In this document: in pieces, positions 1 through 5,231 of the stretch
How positions within the stretch are numbered: the stretch's first letter is position 1
How the letters are laid out: each line of letters starts with the position of its first letter
Origin: Candidatus Solibacter sp.
GTDB lineage: Bacteria > Acidobacteriota > Terriglobia > Bryobacterales > Bryobacteraceae
Direction of reading: 5' to 3'
NCBI GenBank assembly: GCA_026394025.1
Contig: JAPKZC010000746.1
Coordinates: 1-5,231 of the forward strand
Length of the DNA: 5,231 nucleotides
Position numbers and translations under genes: made by a program
The notes under the pieces: model-generated
What the model was told of the DNA's origin: nothing
The model's database searches: none
What the model saw: the letters and a program-made list of their open reading frames with translations, nothing else

Positions 1-743
1 AGGGCGCGGACCTTGCTTTGGCCGCGGACGCGCTTGCGCATTTCGTATCCGCACTCGTGGATTTCGCCCACGTTGCCGCGGACCAGAAGTTCCATCAGGC
101 TCTTATAGCCTAGTGGCCGGAGATGGACGCCGGCGACGGCTTCGCGGCGCACCAGGTAGCAACCGCTCAACGGGTCCGAAACGCGGGCGTAAACCTGCGG
201 CAGCAGCCAGCGGCCAATCTGGGCGGCGCCCCAGGAACTGATCCGGCGGGCTAGACCCCAATCGCCCAGGCCGCCGCCATCGCCGTGGCGGGTGGCCACC
301 ACCAGGTCGGCGCCGGCCTGGCGCTCCAGGAGACGGCCCAGAACGTCCGGGGGATGCTGGAAATCGGCATTGATGGTGCCCAGCATCTGCCCGCGCGCCA
401 CCTGCCAACCGCGGATCACCGCGACCGCGAGGCCGCCTTCGTTCTGGCGGCGCACCACACGCAGTTCGGGGAAGCCCTCGCGCAGACGCGCGGCGATTTC
501 CCAGGTGCGGTCCGCGCTATCGTCATCCACCACGATGACCTCGTATTGGCCGGGTAGGGCCAAGTCGAGGGTCTCGCGGACGGCGGCCAGAAAATCGGCG
601 ATATTCTCGCTCTCATTCAGGGTGGGCACGACGAGCGAGAGCATGGGCTGCGCGGCGCTAGAGACAACCGCCGGGACAACGAGCGGGCCTGTAGGTGCGG
701 CGATGATGTCGCCGGCCTCGCTATTGCGTGCGGCTGCTGCCAA
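1..743 (-). CDS. Family 2 glycosyltransferase, polyprenyl-phosphate mannosyl/glucosyltransferase type (C-terminus beyond the window)
   Basis: This is a GT-A fold glycosyltransferase that probably moves a sugar from a nucleotide donor to polyprenyl phosphate at the inner face of the membrane. Visible motifs, counted from the TTG start: VVPTLNE (38-44) at the nucleotide-binding strand, VVDDDSAD (71-78), EGGLA (102-106), the metal-site region INADFQHPPD (124-133), SDPLSGCY (189-196), and GYKSLMELL followed by RVRGQSKV near the window edge. These match the DPM1-like group in order and spacing. About 247 residues are present, so the catalytic domain is nearly complete; any C-terminal membrane segments lie outside. 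TTG at 743 is chosen because GGGAGA sits 7 bases upstream, whereas ATG at 644, just before the first motif, has no ribosome site. The extra 33 residues are low-complexity Ala/Val-rich. The first Asp of the usual DAD motif is Asn125. It is transcribed away from the ankyrin gene. The family call is firm; the exact sugar and acceptor are not known. Confidence 0.88.
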   Translation of the reverse strand, partial: MAAAARNSEAGDIIAAPTGPLVVPAVVSSAAQPMLSLVVPTLNESENIADFLAAVRETLDLALPGQYEVIVVDDDSADRTWEIAARLREGFPELRVVRRQNEGGLAVAVIRGWQVARGQMLGTINADFQHPPDVLGRLLERQAGADLVVATRHGDGGGLGDWGLARRISSWGAAQIGRWLLPQVYARVSDPLSGCYLVRREAVAGVHLRPLGYKSLMELLVRGNVGEIHECGYEMRKRVRGQSKVRA

Positions 744-750
744 TGGATGA

Positions 751-756
751 TCTCCC
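751..756 (-). promoter_or_regulatory. Ribosome binding site deciding the TTG start of the glycosyltransferase
   Basis: On the minus strand GGGAGA lies 7 bases before the TTG at 743. No similar site precedes the in-frame ATG at 644, and the frame closes with a TGA at 767-765, so TTG is the best supported start. Confidence 0.5.
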
Positions 757-796
757 TGTCCGGATCACTCCACTGTAACGCGGATGCGGATTGGGA

Positions 797-802
797 TATA
801 CT
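797..802 (+). promoter_or_regulatory. Candidate -10 element of the ankyrin/haem gene
   Basis: TATACT matches the -10 consensus at 5 of 6 positions and stands in an AT-rich spot of a GC-rich region, about 32 bases before the start codon. The hexamer 17 bases upstream (TGTAAC, 774-779) is a poor -35. The 90-base gap separates two divergent genes, so it must hold both promoters; the glycosyltransferase promoter on the other strand is not clear. Confidence 0.45.
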
Positions 803-815
803 AGCCCCACGAGAA

Positions 816-824
816 GGAGGAGGG
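816..824 (+). promoter_or_regulatory. Strong ribosome binding site of the ankyrin/haem gene
   Basis: GGAGGAGGG, within a longer AAGGAGGAGGG run, lies 9 bases before ATG 834. It decides the start: the in-frame ATG at 747 has no such site and would place 29 polar residues ahead of an otherwise perfect signal peptide. Confidence 0.8.
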
Positions 825-833
825 CCTTCCACC

Positions 834-2801
834 ATGAGAAAACTCTGTCTGTTTGGCGTTGCGGCGTGCTTGTGTGCCGTCGCCGGCGCCCAAAGTCCCG
901 CGGATGAGCTGATTCAGGCCATCCGGAACAACGATCTGGCATCTCTGAAAGCGAGCCTCGCGAAGGGCGCCCAAGTGAACACGCGCGACCAGCGGGGCAG
1001 TACGCTGCTGATGCACGCCGCCGCGCTTGGCAGCCCGGAAGCAGTCAGGCTGCTGCTGGGGAGCGGCGCCGATGTGAACGCCAGGAATGACCTGGAGGCT
1101 ACGGCGCTAATTCTTGGCGCGGGGAATCCCGAAAAAGCGCGGATGCTGGTGGAGAAAGGCGCCGACGTCAACGCGCATAGCAAACTGGGGCGCACGCCGC
1201 TGATGATCGCGGCTGGATGCGACGGCTGTGCGGCGACGGTCAAACTGCTGCTCGACAAGGGTGCCGACCCGGACGCCAAGGACAAAGAGGGCAACACCGC
1301 GCTCACCGCCGCCGCCTGGGCGGACAATTCCGACAGCGTCAAACTCATCCTTGCCAAGGGCGCGGGCGCGGATGTCGCGGACGGCGAGGGCTACACACCA
1401 CTGTCCGCGGCGGCGAGCAATTGCAACCTGGAGGCAGTGAAACTGTTCCTGTCGAAGGGGGCCAACGTCAACACGGCCAACACGCGTGGCGGCGAAGTGA
1501 AGTTCGGCAAGATTCAACTCATCAAGCTAACGCCGCTAATGCTGGCTTCCACCTACTGCGCACCGGACCTGGTGAAGACCCTGCTCGATGCCGGCGCCAA
1601 AGTGAACGACGCCGATATTCGGGGCATGACGGCGATCCAGTTCGCGGTCTCCTCCGAGGCGCAAAACCCGGCAGTGGTAAAGTTGCTGCTGAAAGGCGGC
1701 GCGGAGGTCAACGCCAGGAGTTCGGCGGGCGAAACGGCTCTCGATTGGGCCGGGAAGTTCGGCAGCCAAGAGGTGATCGCGGCTCTCACGGCGGCGGGGG
1801 CTCGGGAGGGCGTGCCGTATAGTCCACCGCGGACCAAACCGGCAGGTGAGCGGACGGTGAGCCATGCGGTGGAAAATGGCGCCGCGATTTTGCAGCGCGG
1901 GGCGATGGAGTTCTTTAAGCAATCGGGCTGCGTCGGCTGTCATCATCAACCGGCGGCCGCAGTGGCCGTGGCGGCCGCACGCGCTGCCGGCATCCACGTG
2001 GACGAATCGGCCGCCAAGGGCTCCGTGAAGATGATGGAAGGCGAGAGCCTGTACTTCAATCAATCGATGCTGGAACGCGCGCCGATTGGCGGAGCGACGG
2101 ACGGGCCTACCTGGAAACTGATGGGGCTGGCCAGCGAGCGCTATCCCGCCAGCCCGCTGACGGACGCCATCGTGGCCTACATCGCGGAAAGCCAGCGGCA
2201 CGACGGCAGTTGGTGGTCCGGCGGGGTTTCCCGCGCGCCGCTCGAAGAGGGGGCGATGGCGCGGACCGCGATGGCGATCCGCGCGATGCAGGTCTTCGGC
2301 TCTCCAGCCATGAAGATGGATCTCGACCTGAGGATCTCGCGCGCCCGCACCTATCTGGCGAACGCAAAACCTGCCACCAACGATGAGGCGGCGATGCAGA
2401 TTCTCGGACTCCATTGGGCGGGCGGCAACGCGGCCCAGGTCAGCGCGCTGGGGAAAACCCTGGCCGGCGCGCAGCATGCCGACGGCGGTTGGAGCCAGAA
2501 TCGCAATCCGGCGAGCGATGCCTACGCCACGGGAGAGGCCCTGTCCGCCCTGATGGAGGCGGGAGTGCTCACGGCATCCGACCCGGTTTACCAAAAGGGT
2601 GTGAAATTCCTCATGGACACGCAAGGGGAGGACGGCTCCTGGTATGTGCGCAGCCGGGCGCCCAAGTTCCAGCCCTATTTCCAAAGCGGTTTTCCCTACG
2701 ATCACGACCAGTGGATTTCCTCCGCTGCGACATCCTGGGCGGTCCGCGCGCTGGTTCCGGCGGTCCGCAGCGACAAGAAAGCAACCCTTGCACTGCGGTA
2801 A
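834..2801 (+). CDS. Exported ankyrin-repeat protein with a c-type haem motif and a squalene-cyclase-like toroid domain
   Basis: The product has 655 residues. Residues 1-19 form a signal peptide (MRK, hydrophobic core, AVAGA before Gln20), so it acts outside the cytoplasm. About nine ankyrin repeats follow (24-323), with recurring TPLMxAA and VKLLLxKGADVNA patterns, which usually bind proteins. After a Pro-rich linker comes CVGCH (366-370) with a second His at 371: a CxxCH site for covalent c-type haem. Residues about 425-640 resemble the alpha/alpha toroid of squalene cyclases and prenyltransferases, with QW-like motifs ending at W460, W553 and W603 (QRHDGSW, QHADGGW, QGEDGSW). A conserved-looking SGFPYDHDQWISSAATSW (618-635) lies near the C-terminus. 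The DxDD acid motif of class II cyclases is absent, so cyclase activity is unlikely. Similar ankyrin-haem-toroid proteins are, from memory, recurrent in Acidobacteriota, but I know of no assigned function. Redox sensing or surface scaffolding is inference. It is a single-gene unit, with its own promoter and a hairpin after the stop. Confidence 0.93.
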   Translation: MRKLCLFGVAACLCAVAGAQSPADELIQAIRNNDLASLKASLAKGAQVNTRDQRGSTLLMHAAALGSPEAVRLLLGSGADVNARNDLEATALILGAGNPEKARMLVEKGADVNAHSKLGRTPLMIAAGCDGCAATVKLLLDKGADPDAKDKEGNTALTAAAWADNSDSVKLILAKGAGADVADGEGYTPLSAAASNCNLEAVKLFLSKGANVNTANTRGGEVKFGKIQLIKLTPLMLASTYCAPDLVKTLLDAGAKVNDADIRGMTAIQFAVSSEAQNPAVVKLLLKGGAEVNARSSAGETALDWAGKFGSQEVIAALTAAGAREGVPYSPPRTKPAGERTVSHAVENGAAILQRGAMEFFKQSGCVGCHHQPAAAVAVAAARAAGIHVDESAAKGSVKMMEGESLYFNQSMLERAPIGGATDGPTWKLMGLASERYPASPLTDAIVAYIAESQRHDGSWWSGGVSRAPLEEGAMARTAMAIRAMQVFGSPAMKMDLDLRISRARTYLANAKPATNDEAAMQILGLHWAGGNAAQVSALGKTLAGAQHADGGWSQNRNPASDAYATGEALSALMEAGVLTASDPVYQKGVKFLMDTQGEDGSWYVRSRAPKFQPYFQSGFPYDHDQWISSAATSWAVRALVPAVRSDKKATLALR

Positions 2802-2814
2802 AGTCTTGCCATGG

Positions 2815-2843
2815 AGCCCGCCTTGGTTGCTATGCGGCGGGCT
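2815..2843 (+). terminator. Hairpin just after the ankyrin gene, probable terminator
   Basis: AGCCCGCC (2815-2822) pairs perfectly with GGCGGGCT (2836-2843) around a 13-base loop, starting 13 bases after the stop codon. No T-run follows on the plus strand, so it is either a weak intrinsic terminator or a 3'-end stabilising structure. Position and GC content favour a 3'-end role. Confidence 0.55.
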
Positions 2844-2933
2844 TCGGCGCGGTGGGTCCGGTTACTGGTTTAGGGAAGCGGCATTGAGCTACGCACCCTT
2901 TGTTCAAGCAGGTGAGACAGACACGCTTTTGAG

Positions 2934-2983
2934 CCATTTGAGTAAGAATACGCCATGCAATAAGGACAATTCAAATGGTCCTT
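2934..2983. repeat. Overlapping inverted repeats in the convergent gap
   Basis: CCATTTGA (2934-2941) is perfectly inverted by TCAAATGG (2971-2978), 29 bases apart. Overlapping it, AAGGAC (2962-2967) pairs with GTCCTT (2978-2983) around 10 bases. The two structures share bases and are mutually exclusive as RNA. They lie between converging gene ends, so they may be a terminator for the receiver gene or a small relic. The rest of the 228-base gap (2802-3029) shows no gene I can support. Confidence 0.35.
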
Positions 2984-3029
2984 TGTAGGGGCGGTCACCC
3001 TTACTTGCGGGTATCGGTCACCCACGGTC

Positions 3030-3503
3030 TCAGGCTGCGGATTTCGCCAATCTCGACGCTTGGGGCTTCTCCCGATCGTTCCAACGCAACCACGCGACGC
3101 TGAGTGTTCGCATCACTTCCGCGGCATCGAAAGGCGCCGGAAGCACATCGTAGGCGCCGAGGTTCAAGGCCTCCGCCCACAGCCGGTCGTCGGCATGTCT
3201 GGAGGTTACGATCAGGTAGGGAGGATCGGGTAGAGCCTCCATCGCGGACAGCAGCTCTTTCCAGGAACCCGGCTGCAAATCGCACTCGCACAAAACGAGC
3301 GGAATACCGCCCTTTTTCAAAATGAGCAGGGCCTCATCCAAGGTCGTGCAGGCTTTCAATGCCCAACTGGAACCGGGACAAAGCGGCCGGTCCGAGGAAC
3401 GGAAAATACTTCGCAAGACCGCGTGATCTTCGTGTTTCGGAAAAACCGACACAGCGACGAAATCATCGGCGGCCCCGATTGCAGAGGCGCTGATCTGATT
3501 CAT
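3030..3503 (-). CDS. Stand-alone degenerate response-regulator receiver (pseudo-receiver) protein
   Basis: The 157-residue product is about one CheY-like receiver domain with no output domain. Visible pattern: a first strand VAVSVF followed by HEDH (24-27) at the acidic-pair position, helix and strand LVLCECDLQPGSW (69-81), strand YLIVTSRH (96-103) with the switch Thr/Ser, then GAYDVLPAPF (116-125), which ends like the receiver signature LPKPF. In ordinary receivers the phospho-acceptor Asp lies three residues before the LP pair; here that place is Glu73. The conserved Lys of KPF is Ala123. Asp75 is nearby but off register. Phosphorelay is therefore doubtful, and Glu could mimic a constantly active state. 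The ATG at 3503 has a GGGAGGG site 4 bases upstream. The gene converges on the ankyrin gene. No histidine kinase is in the window. The receiver fold call is good; the partner is unknown. Confidence 0.82.
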   Translation of the reverse strand: MNQISASAIGAADDFVAVSVFPKHEDHAVLRSIFRSSDRPLCPGSSWALKACTTLDEALLILKKGGIPLVLCECDLQPGSWKELLSAMEALPDPPYLIVTSRHADDRLWAEALNLGAYDVLPAPFDAAEVMRTLSVAWLRWNDREKPQASRLAKSAA

Positions 3504-3507
3504 GGAT

Positions 3508-3514
3508 CCCTCCC
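3508..3514 (-). promoter_or_regulatory. Ribosome binding site of the pseudo-receiver gene
   Basis: On the minus strand GGGAGGG ends 4 bases before ATG 3503. It fixes the start, and no other in-frame start is needed to complete the receiver fold. Confidence 0.65.
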
Positions 3515-3582
3515 AATTTGGGCCTACGCGAGCTCACAAGAGCCGGCAAGAGGCGGGCCAAAGAATACGGGCCAAGTCGGCG

Positions 3583-3614
3583 CCCGATTTCGAAGACAGT
3601 ACCTTCGAAGCGGG
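3583..3614 (-). promoter_or_regulatory. Strong hairpin in the leader of the pseudo-receiver gene
   Basis: CCCG (3583-3586) pairs with CGGG (3611-3614), and TTCGAAG (3589-3595) pairs with CTTCGAA (3603-3609), with a small internal mismatch and a 7-base loop. TTCGAAG also occurs as a direct repeat (3589-3595 and 3604-3610), each copy holding the palindrome TTCGAA. If the promoter at 3651-3680 is used, the hairpin begins about 30 bases into the RNA and ends about 80 bases before the start codon. It could be a structured leader RNA or, as DNA, a two-site operator. No T-run follows it on the minus strand, so it is not a clear terminator. Confidence 0.5.
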
Positions 3615-3650
3615 GAACCCAAAAAGCCGGAAAAAATGAACTATGAGTAC

Positions 3651-3680
3651 AGAATAGGATCCAATTGAAGAATAAGTCAA
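3651..3680 (-). promoter_or_regulatory. Candidate sigma-70-type promoter of the pseudo-receiver gene
   Basis: Read on the minus strand, TTGACT (3680-3675, 5 of 6 to the -35 consensus) and TATTCT (3656-3651, 4 of 6 to the -10) are 18 bases apart. They sit in an AT-rich island (roughly 3618-3730) in otherwise GC-rich DNA. Transcription would start near 3644, giving a leader of about 140 bases. The rest of 3504-3763 shows no gene I can support. Confidence 0.55.
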
Positions 3681-3763
3681 TGCAATTCGTATGAATATTT
3701 GAAATCAGTCAGGTTTCTTGACCGTGAAAACTATTCGGAACTTTCTGGACGGCAACCCTGGGG

Positions 3764-4501
3764 TTAACGGCGGTCCCAGTTCAGACGCATACGGTCGCGG
3801 CCATCGGTGGCTTCCAGGGTGACGCTGTTGACCTGGCGGCGCTCGTCCACTGAGATCCACATGGGGCCGCGCAGGCGGCGGTCGCCGGACATCACATCGG
3901 CTTTCCATCGGCCACCTTCGCTGGCCAGAACCTGGCCGGTGAAGGAGAGCGGCTGGCCGCGGCCATCGGTGCGGAAGCTCGCCAGAAGTTTGCCGCCGCG
4001 GTCAATCTCGATGGTCACCTCGCCCAGGCGCGTTTCGCCGGAGTTGTTCGTGGACGCCGTGCCGCGTCCCTTACCGCGAAAGCTCACGGTATTATTCCAA
4101 CTGAAACCCGGACCCCCGTCGGACCGGCTGAAATCGTCATTGGGGCGCGAGGCCGGGCGGCCGCCGGTCATCGCCCAGCTCAGGCGGAAATGATGGCCTC
4201 CCTGGCCTCCGGAGGCATTGCGGATGAGTACGATAGCGGCGAAGCGGTTGCGGCGCGAGGGTTCCTCCAGCAGGCGAATCTCATCGCGCTTCTCCGTGGC
4301 TTCGAAGCTGAAACCCTGCATGGCGCGGTCGGGCAGGGGGGCATTGCATTCGCTGCGGTCATCGCGCGGGTCCAGCCCGGCGATAGTGCGAAAGGTGACC
4401 CGGTCGCCCCGCACCGTAACTTCGACCTCGCCACCCACCTGGACCCGGATATCGCATTGCCCCTTGCCGGACGGCACGTCGTTGCGGGTCATCCGGCGCA
4501 C
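3764..4501 (-). CDS. Uncharacterised beta-rich protein, apparently without its signal peptide
   Basis: I do not recognise a named family. The product has 245 residues from GTG 4501 (242 from ATG 4492, which has a weak AGGTG site 6 bases upstream). It is rich in short alternating hydrophobic strands and Gly/Arg turns. Residues 15-110 hold QCDIRVQV, VTVRGDRVTFRT, SECNAPLP and HHFRLSWAM. A polar Gly/Asn-rich linker (about 113-157) leads to a second strand-rich part ending RMRLNW. Both halves end in a similar (F/M)RL(S/N)W segment, which hints at two related domains. Cys16 and Cys52 are the only cysteines and could form a disulphide, as in exported proteins. Yet upstream of the start the frame holds only about 10 residues (ending PGPSFQ) before three closely spaced stops, with no hydrophobic segment. 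The N-terminus may have been lost, or the protein stays in the cytoplasm. It lies downstream of the mutarotase-like gene in the same direction, with a hairpin between them. Confidence 0.72.
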   Translation of the reverse strand: MRRMTRNDVPSGKGQCDIRVQVGGEVEVTVRGDRVTFRTIAGLDPRDDRSECNAPLPDRAMQGFSFEATEKRDEIRLLEEPSRRNRFAAIVLIRNASGGQGGHHFRLSWAMTGGRPASRPNDDFSRSDGGPGFSWNNTVSFRGKGRGTASTNNSGETRLGEVTIEIDRGGKLLASFRTDGRGQPLSFTGQVLASEGGRWKADVMSGDRRLRGPMWISVDERRQVNSVTLEATDGRDRMRLNWDRR

Positions 4502-4542
4502 CTGGAAGCTGGGGCCGGGCTGCGCCGGCTTTCACTACGTTT

Positions 4543-4548
4543 AGCATA
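4543..4548 (-). promoter_or_regulatory. Possible -10 element of the uncharacterised gene
   Basis: On the minus strand GGTATGCTAAA contains TATGCT (4 of 6 to consensus), resembling the TATACT before the ankyrin gene. It stands 41 bases before GTG 4501. No convincing -35 is seen. If real, the gene is transcribed apart from the mutarotase-like gene. Confidence 0.3.
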
Positions 4549-4580
4549 CCGCCCGAATGGATGGTCCACGCCCCCGGTGC

Positions 4581-4597
4581 GGTTCGGCCGGCGAACC
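4581..4597 (-). terminator. Hairpin directly after the mutarotase-like gene
   Basis: GGTTCG (4581-4586) and CGAACC (4592-4597) form a perfect 6-base stem with a 5-base loop, abutting the TGA stop at 4600-4598. There is no T-run after it on the minus strand. It may terminate or protect the upstream message and separates it from the next gene. Confidence 0.4.
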
Positions 4598-5231
4598 TCA
4601 ATCTAGCGGCATCTCAAGCGTTTCCGGAATCCCGTCCGCTCTGGTCATCACCGCGCAATACTCCACTTCCAGGGCAGCCTGGGCGGGCAGCCAGCGATAT
4701 GCCGGAACGCCGAACAGTTGGCCGCGATCCACCATCTGCCTCCGCGATTCCGGCATCGGTGACACGCCGAATTCCATGCCGCGAGTCAGCGTCTTGCCGT
4801 TCCACGGCGCGTGCGTACGGCTACAGTTCTCTTCCCAGATGCCCATCCACGGGAAATCGGCCTGCTTCCACACGTACCCGAACACCAGCCGCGCGGCGGG
4901 AGCGAAAGCCGCAAAGTATGCGTGCTCGCGCGCCGGGTCCATCAGGTGCGTGGTGAAGGCGCACGAGGATGCGGCACTAGTGAGCACCCGCAGATCTATG
5001 CTGCCTCCGTCGCGACGCGGCGCCATGGGCCAATCGAACTCCGCCGCCGTGCGCAGCGGGTCGTCCGCGCCGAAATCGCTTTCCGACACCTTGGACCGCG
5101 TCGCCGACGCGCGAAATTCGGTCACTCCCTTTTCCAGAAAGGGCGGCCCCAACGTAACGTGCTGCGTCCAGCCGATCGGGCGGTCCCAGGCCGTCAGATT
5201 CTCCACCCGCTCCCGAATCCTCACCGTGCGA
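4598..5231 (-). CDS. Aldose-1-epimerase-like (galactose mutarotase fold) protein, N-terminus beyond the window
   Basis: The last 210 residues are present. The frame stays open to the right edge, so the GTG at 5224 is internal, not a start. The fragment begins with a beta-sandwich pattern: RVENLTAWDRPIGWTQHVTLG, where the His (codon at 5161-5159) falls where mutarotases carry a catalytic His in their NHxYFNL motif. Then come GPPFLEKG, FRASATRSKV, EFDWPMAPRRDGG, THLMDP, VFGYVWKQADFPWMGIWEEN, a THAPWNG turn, TLTRGMEFGVSP, and a terminal strand LEVEYCAVM. Strings like GPPF, WEEN and RGMEFG recall the sugar-mutarotase-like proteins of Acidobacteriota, which presumably bind a sugar, but the substrate is unknown and the catalytic Glu cannot be fixed by eye. 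No signal peptide can be judged because the start is missing. It is the first of three minus-strand genes. Confidence 0.78.
   Translation of the reverse strand, partial: RTVRIRERVENLTAWDRPIGWTQHVTLGPPFLEKGVTEFRASATRSKVSESDFGADDPLRTAAEFDWPMAPRRDGGSIDLRVLTSAASSCAFTTHLMDPAREHAYFAAFAPAARLVFGYVWKQADFPWMGIWEENCSRTHAPWNGKTLTRGMEFGVSPMPESRRQMVDRGQLFGVPAYRWLPAQAALEVEYCAVMTRADGIPETLEMPLD

Noticed and set aside
747..833. An upstream in-frame ATG start for the ankyrin gene at 747.
   Set aside because: It has no ribosome site, would run through the promoter and the AAGGAGGAGG site, and would bury the signal peptide 29 residues inside.
867..869. A lipoprotein site (VAAC at residues 9-12) in the ankyrin protein signal peptide.
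   Set aside because: The hydrophobic stretch before it is very short and continues past the Cys to a better AVAGA cleavage site; it cannot be fully excluded.
1536..2705. A long minus-strand reading frame of 389 codons opposite the ankyrin gene.
   Set aside because: It is a GC-rich mirror of a clearly real gene; its translation shows no domain pattern.
2992..3023. Direct repeat CGGTCACCC at 2992-3000 and 3015-3023.
   Set aside because: Nine bases in two copies near a gene end, with no other mobile-element or operator signs; likely chance.
3423..3668. A plus-strand reading frame of 81 codons.
   Set aside because: It is antisense to the receiver gene and then crosses its promoter and leader; the product has no recognisable pattern and no ribosome site.
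3754..3765. AACCC-TG-GGGTT as a terminator of the uncharacterised gene.
   Set aside because: A two-base loop is too tight, the repeat overlaps the stop codon and no T-run follows.
5222..5224. GTG at 5224 as the start of the mutarotase-like gene.
   Set aside because: The frame stays open to the window edge, the upstream residues continue the strand, and the fragment lacks the N-terminal half of the fold.

Overview
The window looks like GC-rich chromosomal DNA from a free-living bacterium, most likely an Acidobacteriota of the Solibacter/Bryobacter type. This is inferred from remembered family resemblance and cannot be proved here. The main clues are a secreted ankyrin protein carrying a haem-binding motif and a terpenoid-cyclase-like domain, a stand-alone degenerate receiver protein, and a mutarotase-fold protein of a kind I associate with that phylum. 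I see no tRNA, rRNA, CRISPR array, transposase or integrase.

Layout from left to right. (1) Positions 1-743, minus strand: a family 2 glycosyltransferase of the polyprenyl-phosphate mannosyl/glucosyltransferase type. Its C-terminus runs off the left edge, and a TTG start fits best. (2) Positions 744-833: a short divergent promoter region. (3) Positions 834-2801, plus strand: the main gene, encoding a 655-residue exported protein with a signal peptide, about nine ankyrin repeats, one CxxCH haem motif and an alpha/alpha-toroid domain with QW-like repeats. (4) Positions 2802-3029: a convergent intergenic gap with a strong hairpin just after the ankyrin gene and a smaller inverted-repeat cluster near the end of the next gene. 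(5) Positions 3030-3503, minus strand: a small receiver-domain protein in which the usual phospho-acceptor Asp and the conserved Lys both appear to be replaced. (6) Positions 3504-3763: a partly AT-rich intergenic region with a good candidate promoter and a strong hairpin that would lie in the receiver gene's leader RNA. (7) Positions 3764-4501 (or 4492), minus strand: an unrecognised beta-rich protein with two cysteines but no encoded signal peptide. (8) Positions 4598 to the right edge, minus strand: the C-terminal 210 residues of an aldose-epimerase-like protein.

The genes do not form one obvious pathway. The ankyrin gene stands alone between a divergent and a convergent neighbour. The three minus-strand genes on the right share a direction, but hairpins and candidate promoters between them suggest separate transcription. 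The best candidates for new biology are the ankyrin-haem-cyclase fusion and the pseudo-receiver with its structured leader.
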